Below are positions 18,671 to 27,283 of a stretch of 64,000 nt of DNA, piece by piece (the stretch's first letter is position 1; each line of letters begins with the position of its first letter). The notes beneath the pieces were generated by a model. The model saw nothing but the letters and a program-made list of their open reading frames with translations. It did not search any database and was not told the origin of the DNA. The stretch is from NCBI RefSeq assembly GCF_026652115.1, contig NZ_JAPPSQ010000010.1:124001-188000 (forward strand), written 5' to 3'. Both the position numbers and the translations under genes were made by a program. The DNA comes from Algoriphagus sp. PAP.12 (GTDB taxonomy: Bacteria > Bacteroidota > Bacteroidia > Cytophagales > Cyclobacteriaceae).

Positions 18671-20209
18671 ATGGTAGCAAAAACTTTTGGAAGCGCTGTC
18701 TCAGGCGTAGATGCAAATTTGATAACAATCGAAGTGAATGTAGGGCAAGGCACTAGCTTTTTCATGGTGGGACTTCCCGATTCGGCGGTAAAAGAATCCC
18801 AGCAGCGTGTAGAATCTGCACTCAAATATTTCAACTATAGAATGCCCCGGCAAAAAGTGGTCATCAATCTAGCTCCGGCAGATATTCGAAAAGAAGGTTC
18901 TGCTTATGATTTGCCTATTGCGATGGGGATATTACAAGCTTCAGAGCAGGTGGATTTTCCTGAATTAGGCAGGTATGTTATCATGGGAGAGCTAGCCCTG
19001 GATGGCAATCTTCGCCCTATCAAAGGAGTACTACCCATTGCCATAGAAGCTAGGAAACAAGGTCTCAAAGGTTTTATCCTTCCAAAAGAAAATGCTAAAG
19101 AAGCCTCTATCGTCAATAACTTGGATATCATCCCCGTAGAGACTCTACAGGAAGCTTCTCAGTTTCTGATGGGAGAATTGGATATCGAACCATTAGTCAC
19201 TGATACCCGTGAAATTTTCTACCATTCATTAGATGACATTGAGTTTGATTTTGCGGACGTTCAGGGTCAAGAAAACATCAAACGCGCTATGGAAATCGCT
19301 GCTGCAGGTGGCCATAATGTCATAATGGTAGGTCCTCCTGGAGCAGGTAAAACGATGTTGGCAAAAAGACTTCCTTCCATCCTCCCACCTCTTTCTCTTC
19401 AAGAAGCTTTGGAGGCAACAAAAATTCATTCCGTGGCAGGAAAACTAGGAAAAAACGCCTCCTTGCTGGCAAGCCGGCCATTCAGAAGTCCACATCATAC
19501 GATTTCGGATGTCGCATTAGTAGGAGGAGGAGGCAATCCTCAACCTGGGGAGATATCATTAGCACATAACGGGGTTTTATTTCTGGATGAATTACCCGAA
19601 TTCAAAAGAACGGTCCTAGAAGTAATGCAGCAGCCTCTGGAGGAGCGAAAAGTCAGGATTTCGAGAGCTAAGGTTTCGGTAGACTACCCTGCCAATTTTA
19701 TGTTGATTGCCAGTATGAATCCATGTCCCTGTGGATATTACAATCATCCCGAAAAAGAATGCGTTTGCGGGCCTGGAATCGTTCAGAGATATCTGAATAA
19801 AGTCAGCGGTCCACTTTTGGACCGGATAGATCTTCATGTGGAAGTCACTCCGGTGAAATTTGACGAAATGACCTCCACCCGAAAAAGCGAATCCAGTAAA
19901 GCTATCCGAGATCGAGTCATTTTAGGGAGAGACAAACAAAAGGAACGCTTCAAAGACAATCCCGAAGTCTATTGCAATGCCATGATGCCTTCTCATATGG
20001 TCAAGGAAATATGCCAAATCAATGATGGAGGTAAAATCTTATTAAAAACTGCCATGGAAAGATTAGGGCTTTCAGCTCGTGCTTACGATAGAATCCTAAA
20101 AGTCGCTCGGACCATTGCAGATATAGCCGGTTCAGATGAAATCAAAGTAGAACATCTGGCAGAAGCCATTCAATATAGAAGCCTGGATCGAGAAGATTGG
20201 GCCGGTTGA
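18671..20209 (+). CDS. comM: YifB/ComM-family Mg-chelatase-like AAA+ ATPase
   Basis: The 512-residue protein begins with the ComM N-domain (about 1-170; VGLPDSAVKESQQRVESAL). The AAA+ core has Walker A VGPPGAGKTMLAKRLP near residue 220, Walker B GVLFLDELPEF, the four-cysteine segment NPCPCGYYNHPEKECVCGPG and a C-terminal Mg-chelatase domain. In transformable bacteria ComM helicase promotes branch migration of incoming DNA; in others the role is less clear. The start lies just behind the sulfatase terminator, and no TAnnTTTG box is visible upstream. Confidence 0.94.
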   Translation: MVAKTFGSAVSGVDANLITIEVNVGQGTSFFMVGLPDSAVKESQQRVESALKYFNYRMPRQKVVINLAPADIRKEGSAYDLPIAMGILQASEQVDFPELGRYVIMGELALDGNLRPIKGVLPIAIEARKQGLKGFILPKENAKEASIVNNLDIIPVETLQEASQFLMGELDIEPLVTDTREIFYHSLDDIEFDFADVQGQENIKRAMEIAAAGGHNVIMVGPPGAGKTMLAKRLPSILPPLSLQEALEATKIHSVAGKLGKNASLLASRPFRSPHHTISDVALVGGGGNPQPGEISLAHNGVLFLDELPEFKRTVLEVMQQPLEERKVRISRAKVSVDYPANFMLIASMNPCPCGYYNHPEKECVCGPGIVQRYLNKVSGPLLDRIDLHVEVTPVKFDEMTSTRKSESSKAIRDRVILGRDKQKERFKDNPEVYCNAMMPSHMVKEICQINDGGKILLKTAMERLGLSARAYDRILKVARTIADIAGSDEIKVEHLAEAIQYRSLDREDWAG

Positions 20210-20305
20210 GAAGACTTGAGATTTAAACATTCACCTCTCACATCAGTTAACTTGCTGTTTTCAAATTCTTTGAAGAAATTAAGCAAAGCATAATCTTTAC
20301 ACCCT

Positions 20306-21046
20306 ATGAAAAACTTTCTTACTCTTTTATTTATTGCTTTTTCCATTTCAGGGCAGGCACAGGACATGATCAAAACCGATGATGGAGATGTGAAAATCAC
20401 ACCGATTCTGCATGGCACCGTCGCTCTGGACTATAAAGACATAACCATTTATGTGGATCCCTATGGTGGTGCGGATGTATTCAGGGGACAAAACAGCCCT
20501 GATTTAGTATTGATCACAGACATCCATGGAGACCATCATAATCAGGAAACCTTAGACGGATTGGATCTTTCTCAGACTGTCATTGTCGCTCCAAAAGAAG
20601 TAGCTGACAAACTTCCCGCAGAAAAGTATAAAAGCATCATTGTCCTGGGAAATGGAGATGTAGAGAACATTTTAGGTTCTCGAATTGAGGCTATCCCAAT
20701 GTATAATCTTCCAGAAACCGATGACAGCAGACATCCGAAAGGCCGCGGAAATGGATACATCGTAGAATTGGGAGGTAAAAGCTTTTACTTTTCTGGAGAC
20801 ACTGAAGACATCCCAGAAATGAGAGCCTTGGAAGGAATTGATGTAGCTTTTGTCTGCATGAATCTACCTTATACCATGGATGTGGATCAAGCTGCCTCAG
20901 CGGTATCTGAATTCAAACCAACCATCGTTTATCCTTATCACTATAGAGGTACAGAAGGATTGAGTGATGTTGAAAAATTCAAGACTTTAGTTAATGCAAG
21001 TGCACCAGGAATTGAGGTGAGATTGAAGAATTGGTATCCAAATTAA
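20306..21046 (+). CDS. Secreted MBL-fold metallo-hydrolase (UlaG-like)
   Basis: This 246-residue protein has a signal peptide (MKNFLTLLFIAFSISGQAQ) and a metallo-beta-lactamase-like fold: YVDPYGGADVF, then LITDIHGDHHNQETL as the metal-binding HxxDHH variant, FSGDTEDIPEM, and a final YPYHYRGTEG His. The layout matches periplasmic UlaG-like proteins of unknown substrate. Its stop codon overlaps the stop of the convergent MBL gene on the sequence TTAA (21043-21046). Confidence 0.9.
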   Translation: MKNFLTLLFIAFSISGQAQDMIKTDDGDVKITPILHGTVALDYKDITIYVDPYGGADVFRGQNSPDLVLITDIHGDHHNQETLDGLDLSQTVIVAPKEVADKLPAEKYKSIIVLGNGDVENILGSRIEAIPMYNLPETDDSRHPKGRGNGYIVELGGKSFYFSGDTEDIPEMRALEGIDVAFVCMNLPYTMDVDQAASAVSEFKPTIVYPYHYRGTEGLSDVEKFKTLVNASAPGIEVRLKNWYPN

Positions 21047-21876
21047 AACTCGTAGACTTGGCCCTCTTTGCACATTTCTATTTCGAAGTCAAAATCCTTT
21101 CCTTCAATATTCCGTCTTAGGATCTCATCAAGTTGCTCATCAGTATTAGTTGGCTCATGGTGGAAAATTGATAGTCTTTTCACCTGTGCCAACCTTGCAA
21201 ACTGAAGCGTATCTCTCACTGCACTGTGTCCCCAACCCACTTTCTTTTCATATTCCGCAAAAGAATAAGCTCCATCGTGAAATAACACATCCGCCTTTTT
21301 CGCTATTTCAAAACCAGAAGTCCATTCAGGATTATTTGGAAAATCTGAAGACCCCAATCTCAATTCATGATCAGGCATATATGCAATCACATGCTCTCCA
21401 TGCTGAATCCTATAGCCTAAAGTAGGCCCGGGATGGCAGATATATTCAGATTTGATCTTAAAATTTCCAATTTCAAACTCACTTTCATCCAATTCATGAA
21501 TGACTGGGTGATTAGGCAAGTCTCCCAATCTTACCGGAAAAAGTGGTGCCGAAAAATACTTTCGGATCCGACTCAACAAAGAATCATTACTGGCTGATGG
21601 CCCCCACAAATGAACTTCTACATCCGGATGATAAAGAGGCTTGAAGAAACCCAACCCCATCGTATGATCAATATGCAAATGTGTCAAAAGGATGTGAATC
21701 ACCTTTACTTCAGGCCCCATAAATCTCCCCAATCTCTGAATTCCTGAGCCAGCATCTAAAATCAGAAAAGTCTCACCATCGCTCACCTCTATGCAGGAAG
21801 TATTTCCACCGTAAACAATATTCTCCGGCCCCGGTGATGGTAACGAGCCCCTGCATCCCCAGATTTTTGCGATCAT
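21043..21876 (-). CDS. Cytosolic MBL-fold metallo-hydrolase
   Basis: A 277-residue protein beginning WGCRGSLPSPGPENIVYGGN, with HLHIDHTMGLGFF as the HxHxDH metal motif and later His/Asp ligands (YMPDHELR, HDGAYSF, HHEPTNTD). It resembles PhnP/ribonuclease Z-related hydrolases seen next to sensory genes. No signal peptide is present, so it is cytosolic. It follows the PAS gene with a 4-bp overlap, suggesting the two act together, perhaps in signalling; the substrate is unknown. Confidence 0.88.
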   Translation of the reverse strand: MIAKIWGCRGSLPSPGPENIVYGGNTSCIEVSDGETFLILDAGSGIQRLGRFMGPEVKVIHILLTHLHIDHTMGLGFFKPLYHPDVEVHLWGPSASNDSLLSRIRKYFSAPLFPVRLGDLPNHPVIHELDESEFEIGNFKIKSEYICHPGPTLGYRIQHGEHVIAYMPDHELRLGSSDFPNNPEWTSGFEIAKKADVLFHDGAYSFAEYEKKVGWGHSAVRDTLQFARLAQVKRLSIFHHEPTNTDEQLDEILRRNIEGKDFDFEIEMCKEGQVYEF

Positions 21877-22268
21877 ATTATTTCACTTTTCCAAAACATA
21901 GCCATTGCTCCCAAGTATCGATCGGGCTTTCCTATTATTGGGAAAGCACTTACTGAAATAGGTATTCTCTCTCCATTAAGGTTATTGATAAACATTGACC
22001 CATTAGCAGGAATCTGAGTGGTCAAAGTTTTTACCAATGGCAAATCTTCAGGTTTTAATGGATTCCCTTTTCCGTCCATCGGGGTAAAAATTGTCGCCCA
22101 TTCCTCCACCCTCATACCGCCAGTTTCACCAAACCTTAACCCGAAAATTTCTTCTGCTGGCTCATTATAAAAAAGCAAATTGCCTTGGGTATCTACCAAA
22201 AAAGCAGGAATGCTCAAAGTATCCACAAACTGTCTACCTAAAATTAATTCAAGTGGCTGTGCAGGCAT
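21873..22268 (-). CDS. Small PAS-domain protein
   Basis: The 131-residue protein is essentially one PAS domain: IPAFLVDTQGNLLFYNEPAEE and IFGLRFGETGG are the usual PAS core start, and ERIPISVSAFPIIG and YLGAMAMFWK its terminal strands. No kinase or other output domain is attached. It overlaps the MBL hydrolase gene by 4 bp, so it could sense a ligand and regulate that enzyme, which is inference. Confidence 0.85.
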   Translation of the reverse strand: MPAQPLELILGRQFVDTLSIPAFLVDTQGNLLFYNEPAEEIFGLRFGETGGMRVEEWATIFTPMDGKGNPLKPEDLPLVKTLTTQIPANGSMFINNLNGERIPISVSAFPIIGKPDRYLGAMAMFWKSEII

Positions 22269-22389
22269 ATTTCAGGGTCTTAAATGAAAAAACTTAAGAA
22301 ATTTACAAAATATCCCTCAATAATTAAGTTTTGACCTAAAAACCATAACTAAATCTCTAAATAAAACGCAATATTATAAGCATTCTTAT

Positions 22390-22839
22390 TCAATAGACCT
22401 GTTCGATTTTGTAGTGCTGCTTGTTGAATTCAAACTCATCTCCGGTTTTTTTGCCCTTCATCTGAATGAAAATTGGTGCTTGTGTAGAAACCCCAAAAAT
22501 GGATTGATCATTTACCTCAACTTCTTCAGTTGATACAGCCACAAAAAAAGTCCTTTTATCAGTCATTACTACAGATCCTACGTCCACAACATTGTGGATC
22601 TTATTTGGATCAATACTTTCAAGTTTTGCCAATTCTGTTTTTAAAAACTCCAATTCTGACTCGTATCTAGCAAGAAGTTCTTGTTTGTCAGTGGTGCCTC
22701 CTCCATCTTGACTAGGAATGACATCATGATCATATATCTCAGACTTTAATTCTTTGATTTCCTTTTCAAAATCTTGAATCTGCATCTCTTGCTTGATCAA
22801 ACAGCCTTTTAGAATTGCTTTTTTATCCATTAATTTCAT
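22390..22839 (-). CDS. GreA/GreB-like transcription factor homologue
   Basis: This 149-residue protein has an N-terminal helical hairpin (about residues 8-85, ending FLKTELAKLESIDPNKIHN) and a C-terminal beta domain (VVDVGSVVMTD, then STQAPIFIQMKGKKTGDEFE) like the FKBP-like domain of Gre factors. Such proteins bind RNA polymerase near the secondary channel. Whether the acidic tip residues DHDVIPSQD act like GreA is not certain. A start at Met4 (22830) is possible. It is divergent from the rhodanese gene. Confidence 0.75.
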   Translation of the reverse strand: MKLMDKKAILKGCLIKQEMQIQDFEKEIKELKSEIYDHDVIPSQDGGGTTDKQELLARYESELEFLKTELAKLESIDPNKIHNVVDVGSVVMTDKRTFFVAVSTEEVEVNDQSIFGVSTQAPIFIQMKGKKTGDEFEFNKQHYKIEQVY

Positions 22840-22895
22840 AGTATCATGGGTTTTATGTCATCAATTCTACTTTAAAATTCACTAATAATTTATGA

Positions 22896-22941
22896 CAAAC
22901 GTCAGCTATTCGTTTGATTAATAACTACATTTCTAATGTAG
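22896..22941. promoter_or_regulatory. Two inverted repeats in the gre-like/rhodanese divergent region
   Basis: CAAACG (22896-22901) pairs with CGTTTG (22911-22916), and CTACATT (22925-22931) pairs with AATGTAG (22935-22941). Both are perfect and lie between the divergent starts, so they may be operators; this is inference. Confidence 0.35.
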
Positions 22942-22973
22942 CATAAGTCACCTACTGGCATTAGAATATTGGC

Positions 22974-22981
22974 TAATTTTG
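22974..22981 (+). promoter_or_regulatory. -7 element for the rhodanese gene
   Basis: TAATTTTG matches TAnnTTTG and ends 3 bases before ATG 22985. No clear -33 element is visible. Confidence 0.45.
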
Positions 22982-22984
22982 ATC

Positions 22985-23413
22985 ATGATGAAAAAACTGA
23001 CCCTTTTCTTTCTACTAATTGGAGGCATGTATGCCTGTGGACCCAAATCAAACTCTGATCAAAGTCAAGCGACTACTGAAACACCAGCTGGAAAAGTAAC
23101 TTCTCTTTCTGCGTCAGATTTTAAGGACAAGACTGACCAAAATAAAGGAATCATTTTAGATGTTCGTACCCCTCAGGAAGTCAGCCAAGGTAAGATAGCA
23201 GGTGCTGAAGTTTTGGATTTCTATCAACCAGACTTTCTTAATAAGGTTTTAGAATTGCCTAAGGATAAAGAAATTTATATCTATTGCAGCGCAGGGGTAA
23301 GAAGTGCGCAAGCAGCAGAAATGCTAATTCAAAACGGTTACACTAAGGTTTATCAACTCCAAGGAGGATTGGGGCCTTGGGTGAATCAAGGCTATCCTCT
23401 TTCTAAAGATTAA
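22985..23413 (+). CDS. Rhodanese-like lipoprotein
   Basis: The protein has about 142 residues with a lipoprotein signal (LTLFFLLIGGMYAC). The rhodanese domain starts at IILDVRTPQEVSQGKIAGA, and the active-site loop CSAGVRS contains the catalytic Cys. It would accept sulfane sulfur in the periplasm; its partner is unknown. ATG 22985 is chosen, with 22988 equally possible. Its stop overlaps the convergent trans-sulfuration gene on TTAA (23410-23413). Confidence 0.9.
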   Translation: MMKKLTLFFLLIGGMYACGPKSNSDQSQATTETPAGKVTSLSASDFKDKTDQNKGIILDVRTPQEVSQGKIAGAEVLDFYQPDFLNKVLELPKDKEIYIYCSAGVRSAQAAEMLIQNGYTKVYQLQGGLGPWVNQGYPLSKD

Positions 23414-24519
23414 AGTACCGCAAAGGCTTGATCCAAATCTTCCAATAAGTCATCGGTATGCTCTAATCCAACGGAAACACGGATTAAGTTCGGAGGAGTT
23501 AAAGTATCAGGACCTTCTACCGCAGCTCTTCTTTCGATAATGCTCTCAACTCCTCCCAAACTGGTAGCATTCGCAAATAATTTAAGGTTTTGAATCAAAA
23601 GGTCAGCTTCAGCAGCTCCACCTTTAACCTCAAAAGAAACCACACCGCCAAATCCAGTCATTTGACTTGCAGCAATCTCATGCCCGGGATGTGATTTCAA
23701 CCCTGGATAGTGAACCTTTCCTACCTTAGGGTGTGCAGAAAGATATTCGGCCAAAATCATAGCATGCTCAGCATGCCCCTTCATTCTGTAGGCCAAAGTT
23801 CTCATGCTTCGAGTCAACCAATAACAGTCCATTGCAGAAGGAACAGCCCCTCCTACTTTCTGCACAAGTTTGACTTTTTCCCAAAAATCATTTTTCTTTT
23901 TGGTCACTAAAGCTCCTCCCAAAATATCGCTATGTCCACCAAAATATTTTGTTGAACTATGCATTACAATATCAGCTCCCAAAAGCAAAGGGTATTGAAA
24001 CACAGGCGTTGCAAAAGTATTATCACAAACTAGTATTGCATTGACCTTCCTTGCTATTTCAGCCACTTTTCGGACATCAGTCACTTTCAAGAGAGGATTA
24101 CTCGGAGTTTCGACCCAAATTAATTTTGTATTGGGCTTGATCGCAGTTTTCACCTTTTCCAAATCACTCATATCCACAAAAGTCACTTCATGAATTCTTT
24201 TGAATAACATGGTCATTGAGTTATGCAGTCCATGGTACATATCATTGGGAGCAATGATGTGGGAACCTGCTTCCAAAGCTTGAAAAACAGCAGTTCCTGC
24301 TGCATTTCCGGACGAGAAAGCCGCGGCATCTTCTCCCCTCTCCAAAACTGCGATCAATTCTTCCAAAGAAGTACGATTGGGATTGGCAGCCCGTGTATAG
24401 AGAGCACCAGTTTCATTCCCATGAATAAAAGTTGTACTCAATGTGATGGGCTGGACAACCGGCTGATTTTGATCCGTGACCTGATTTCCTTTGTGAATTG
24501 CTAGCGTTTCGAATTTCAT
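23410..24519 (-). CDS. PLP-dependent trans-sulfuration enzyme (cystathionine gamma-synthase/lyase type)
   Basis: From ATG 24519 the protein has 369 residues. LAIHKGNQ and LYTRAANPNRTSLEELIAVL are the Cys/Met-metabolism family start, and MHSSTKYFGGHSDILGGALV holds the PLP-binding Lys (SSTKY). The N-terminus and CDNTFATP are of the MetB/MetC/MccB group. It likely interconverts cystathionine, cysteine and homocysteine; exact specificity cannot be read from sequence. A TTG three codons upstream is not needed. Confidence 0.93.
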   Translation of the reverse strand: MKFETLAIHKGNQVTDQNQPVVQPITLSTTFIHGNETGALYTRAANPNRTSLEELIAVLERGEDAAAFSSGNAAGTAVFQALEAGSHIIAPNDMYHGLHNSMTMLFKRIHEVTFVDMSDLEKVKTAIKPNTKLIWVETPSNPLLKVTDVRKVAEIARKVNAILVCDNTFATPVFQYPLLLGADIVMHSSTKYFGGHSDILGGALVTKKKNDFWEKVKLVQKVGGAVPSAMDCYWLTRSMRTLAYRMKGHAEHAMILAEYLSAHPKVGKVHYPGLKSHPGHEIAASQMTGFGGVVSFEVKGGAAEADLLIQNLKLFANATSLGGVESIIERRAAVEGPDTLTPPNLIRVSVGLEHTDDLLEDLDQAFAVL

Positions 24520-24660
24520 AGCTTTCAAGATTTTTGGGAAATTAAGAAAGTAAAAGCAAAGTGAGAAAGAGAAAGATCACTTAAACTTTTTAAAAAAATT
24601 CGCATGTCCATTCCAACCTTTTTAGCTTGAGCTGACTCTTTATACAAGAAAGACAATTAC

Positions 24661-25191
24661 ATGAACCAAATCCAACTAGACAGTGAATTGATAGAGCAGG
24701 TCATTGCTCAGGATCGAAAAGCCCAGTTTCAGCTTTTCGAATTGACCAAGCGAATGGTTTATTCACTGGCTTTTCGAATGTTGGATGATGAAGACATGGC
24801 CCATGATGTACTGCAGGACACTTATGTGCAGGTCTTTCAACAGATCCGAAACTTGAAGCACCCGGAAGCTTTGACATCTTGGATGCGGACGATTGCAGCT
24901 CGGAATGCTATTAAAAAGGGTAAAAGACAATTTCAATTTGAAAAACTGGATCAAATCCAAGAAGCCAGTGAAGATCAATTTGAAGCATGGTTTGACGGAG
25001 AACTTTTGGATCAGGCAATCAGAAGTCTTCCCCCTGGCGCAAGGGCGGTATTCATGTTGGTGGCTGTGGAAGGCTACCCACATCAAGAAGCAGCCAAACT
25101 ATTGGGAGTAAGCGAAAGCACTTCAAAGTCTCAGCTGAACTACGCAAAGAAATTACTGAAAACAAGAATCAAAACTCTGCTTCAGGCATGA
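24661..25191 (+). CDS. ECF-type RNA polymerase sigma factor
   Basis: The 176-residue protein has sigma region 2 (RMVYSLAFRMLDDEDMAHDV, followed by LQDTYVQVFQQI) and region 4 with an HTH (LPPGARAVFMLVAVEGYPHQ, then EAAKLLGVSESTSKSQLNYA). It has the form of sigma-70 family ECF factors of Bacteroidota. The following gene overlaps by 4 bp and encodes a single-TM protein, probably the cognate anti-sigma factor. The unit may control envelope genes, including the barrel-like protein just downstream. Confidence 0.93.
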   Translation: MNQIQLDSELIEQVIAQDRKAQFQLFELTKRMVYSLAFRMLDDEDMAHDVLQDTYVQVFQQIRNLKHPEALTSWMRTIAARNAIKKGKRQFQFEKLDQIQEASEDQFEAWFDGELLDQAIRSLPPGARAVFMLVAVEGYPHQEAAKLLGVSESTSKSQLNYAKKLLKTRIKTLLQA

Positions 25192-25862
25192 AAAATCTTC
25201 CTCAACATACCCCAAAAAGCACTAGCTGGGAAAAGATTTTGCAGCAGCAAGACTTCGAGGCTCAATTAGAAAAAGTAAGTCTGGATTTACCAAACTATGC
25301 TCCGAAAGCAAATGCCTGGGAAGGAATAGCCTCACAGCTGGATACGGAAAAACCAATTTTCTCAATTTGGCAAAAACTGGCAGCAGCAATGGTTTTTCTG
25401 GTAGTTTCATTATTTACTTGGGTCCTATTAAATCAAAACACGGAATCCGCACCTGAGCCTAATTTGATAACTCAAACTCAAGAGATTTCCATCCCTATAA
25501 GCATTGAAAAACCAATTTCGGAGGGAAAAGAAAGCTCTAAAGAGAATGTCAAACCAACCATTCTTGAAAAAGAAAACAAACGAACAAAACTGAACAAGAC
25601 ATTGACAGAGGTAGAAACTCCATTCATTGCTTTACCAACGATCGTAACACCTCAAAAGAATATTGATCCAACTTATAATCCGAAACAATTTACAGCCTCA
25701 TCAGAAAACAAAAGTCTTCATGAAGTGGATATTTCCTGGGGAAAAGGCCGCTCAAAAGTAAAAGTTAAAACTGCTTTTGGGAAACCTGTCGAGGAATTAC
25801 AACCCAATCAAAAGTCCCAAATGGCTTCTTCCAAAGCCATTCAAATCAGATTTAAAAACTAA
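25188..25862 (+). CDS. Putative anti-sigma factor, single-TM protein
   Basis: This 224-residue protein has a cytoplasmic N-terminus with two short helical segments (DFEAQLEKVSLDLPNYAP), one TM helix (LAAAMVFLVVSLFTWVLLNQ, about residues 64-83) and a Lys/Glu-rich periplasmic part. It has no recognisable domain, but overlap with the ECF gene by 4 bp and this topology fit an anti-sigma factor. Confidence in the function is from context only. Confidence 0.7.
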   Translation: MKNLPQHTPKSTSWEKILQQQDFEAQLEKVSLDLPNYAPKANAWEGIASQLDTEKPIFSIWQKLAAAMVFLVVSLFTWVLLNQNTESAPEPNLITQTQEISIPISIEKPISEGKESSKENVKPTILEKENKRTKLNKTLTEVETPFIALPTIVTPQKNIDPTYNPKQFTASSENKSLHEVDISWGKGRSKVKVKTAFGKPVEELQPNQKSQMASSKAIQIRFKN

Positions 25863-25889
25863 TTACATCACATTTTAAATATTATAAGA

Positions 25890-26645
25890 ATGAAAAGATA
25901 TTTTCTTCTCACAGGAATTGCTATGCTCTTTTCTATCACACTTTTCGCACAGGAGGTAGAAAATCAACTAGGCAAATTCAATCAGAACTTAATTAATGAG
26001 AAATCGCCCATTACTGATACTTTGGTATTCAATCTCCCTAATGAGGGGACTTTCCTACTCTATTTCAACAATCAGGAACACAGTGTGGAATCGATACAAG
26101 AGGAATTTCAGCCAATTTTAGAGAATGCTACCAAATTCCCGGAGTTTGAAACGAAAGGCTATCGAATTGCTGAAAGTTTTTCAACCACCAAACTAGAGGC
26201 TGTAAAATATGAAGTCGAGAATAAATACGTTCAGCACTTAGACAGCCTGGAATTCACTTTTCCTGTCGGTTTGGATTATACAGGAGGTGATTTCACTCCG
26301 GTAGCTGGCTTCCGAACTCATTTAAATCTCCGAAATTTCAGTTTTGGAGGATCAATCACCAATCATATTTATTTCCCACCGAGGGTTGAGAAAAACATTA
26401 AGGTAAATAGCAGCTGGTTTGTCAATGCAGAATTCTCTTGGGAAAAATACTCTAGAGAAAACAAGAAAAACACAGTTGGAATAGGACTCCTGATGAATGA
26501 CACCAAAAGTGATTTATTTTCAGGGACAACCGTTAGAGCCTTCTACAAGCATCAACTCAATAAAAATATTGCTATCGAAGTGGGAGTCGTAGGAACTGAA
26601 AACCTCAAGACTTTTTATCCGACAATCGGAGTAAGATTCTGGTAA
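25890..26645 (+). CDS. Secreted protein, possible outer-membrane barrel
   Basis: The 251-residue protein has a signal peptide (MKRYFLLTGIAMLFSITLFA) and no motif that I recognise. The C-terminal half has alternating strands (FGGSITNHIYFPPRVEKN, AFYKHQLNKNIAIEVGVVGT) and ends in an aromatic residue (IGVRFW), suggesting a beta-barrel. It is 27 bp after the putative anti-sigma gene and may be the regulated output of that unit. Confidence 0.7.
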   Translation: MKRYFLLTGIAMLFSITLFAQEVENQLGKFNQNLINEKSPITDTLVFNLPNEGTFLLYFNNQEHSVESIQEEFQPILENATKFPEFETKGYRIAESFSTTKLEAVKYEVENKYVQHLDSLEFTFPVGLDYTGGDFTPVAGFRTHLNLRNFSFGGSITNHIYFPPRVEKNIKVNSSWFVNAEFSWEKYSRENKKNTVGIGLLMNDTKSDLFSGTTVRAFYKHQLNKNIAIEVGVVGTENLKTFYPTIGVRFW

Positions 26646-26649
26646 AAAA

Positions 26650-26683
26650 AAGCCCTCAAGCGAATTGGATCACTTGAGGGCTT
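26650..26683. terminator. Bidirectional terminator
   Basis: AAGCCCTCAAG (26650-26660) pairs perfectly with CTTGAGGGCTT (26673-26683), flanked by A and T tracts. It can end both the sigma-factor unit and the convergent DUF4293 gene. Confidence 0.88.
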
Positions 26684-26703
26684 ACTTATTTTTTATGCTT
26701 TTC

Positions 26704-27180
26704 TTATCTGATTCTATCTACGGATCTTACCAAAGCTTCATCTTTTTTGATAAATCTATTGGCTAGCATATTACAAACCATAGCTACCAGAATCGTCCAA
26801 AAACCCAATTGATAGGCTCCAGACTCTGTCGCTCCAATTTCTGTATTGATACCATTTGTAGTTAAGAAAACAGCGACAACTGTTCCTACCATCACCAAGC
26901 TATTCACCATATTCAACATCATCTGCTTTGCTCGATTTCTATATTGAAAGATGGAGATTAAGGCCAAAAGACCTGCAAATGAAGCCAAGGCTGCAATATA
27001 CCATTTGGAAGAAGATTGAACCACTTCCCCTGAGGCATCCAGATTACTCATCATAAAAGCTGACAACTCCCAAGAATCCCCTGCCTGAGTTGGACCTTGA
27101 ACCCAAAGTGTGGTTCCGATGGTTACTCCCATACAGATTACGACTAATAGGAGAAATATTGTTTGTACTCGCTGAATCAT
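26704..27180 (-). CDS. DUF4293 membrane protein
   Basis: This 158-residue protein begins MIQRVQTIFLLLVVICMGVT and has four TM helices, matching the Bacteroidota DUF4293 family of unknown function. It is located in the inner membrane. It is divergent from truA with about 100 bp between starts. Confidence 0.88.
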   Translation of the reverse strand: MIQRVQTIFLLLVVICMGVTIGTTLWVQGPTQAGDSWELSAFMMSNLDASGEVVQSSSKWYIAALASFAGLLALISIFQYRNRAKQMMLNMVNSLVMVGTVVAVFLTTNGINTEIGATESGAYQLGFWTILVAMVCNMLANRFIKKDEALVRSVDRIR

Positions 27181-27269
27181 TTTTCCTTAAATTTTGTGCA
27201 AAGAAACGCCCATTTGACGGCTTTCACAAGGAAAGACAAAAACTCTCGAAAGGAATCAGTAGGGAATTG

Positions 27270-27277
27270 TATCTTTG
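27270..27277 (+). promoter_or_regulatory. -7 element for truA
   Basis: TATCTTTG, a full match to TAnnTTTG, ends 6 bases before ATG 27284; the mRNA would be nearly leaderless. The -33 element is not obvious. Confidence 0.5.
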
Positions 27278-27283
27278 CGCGAT

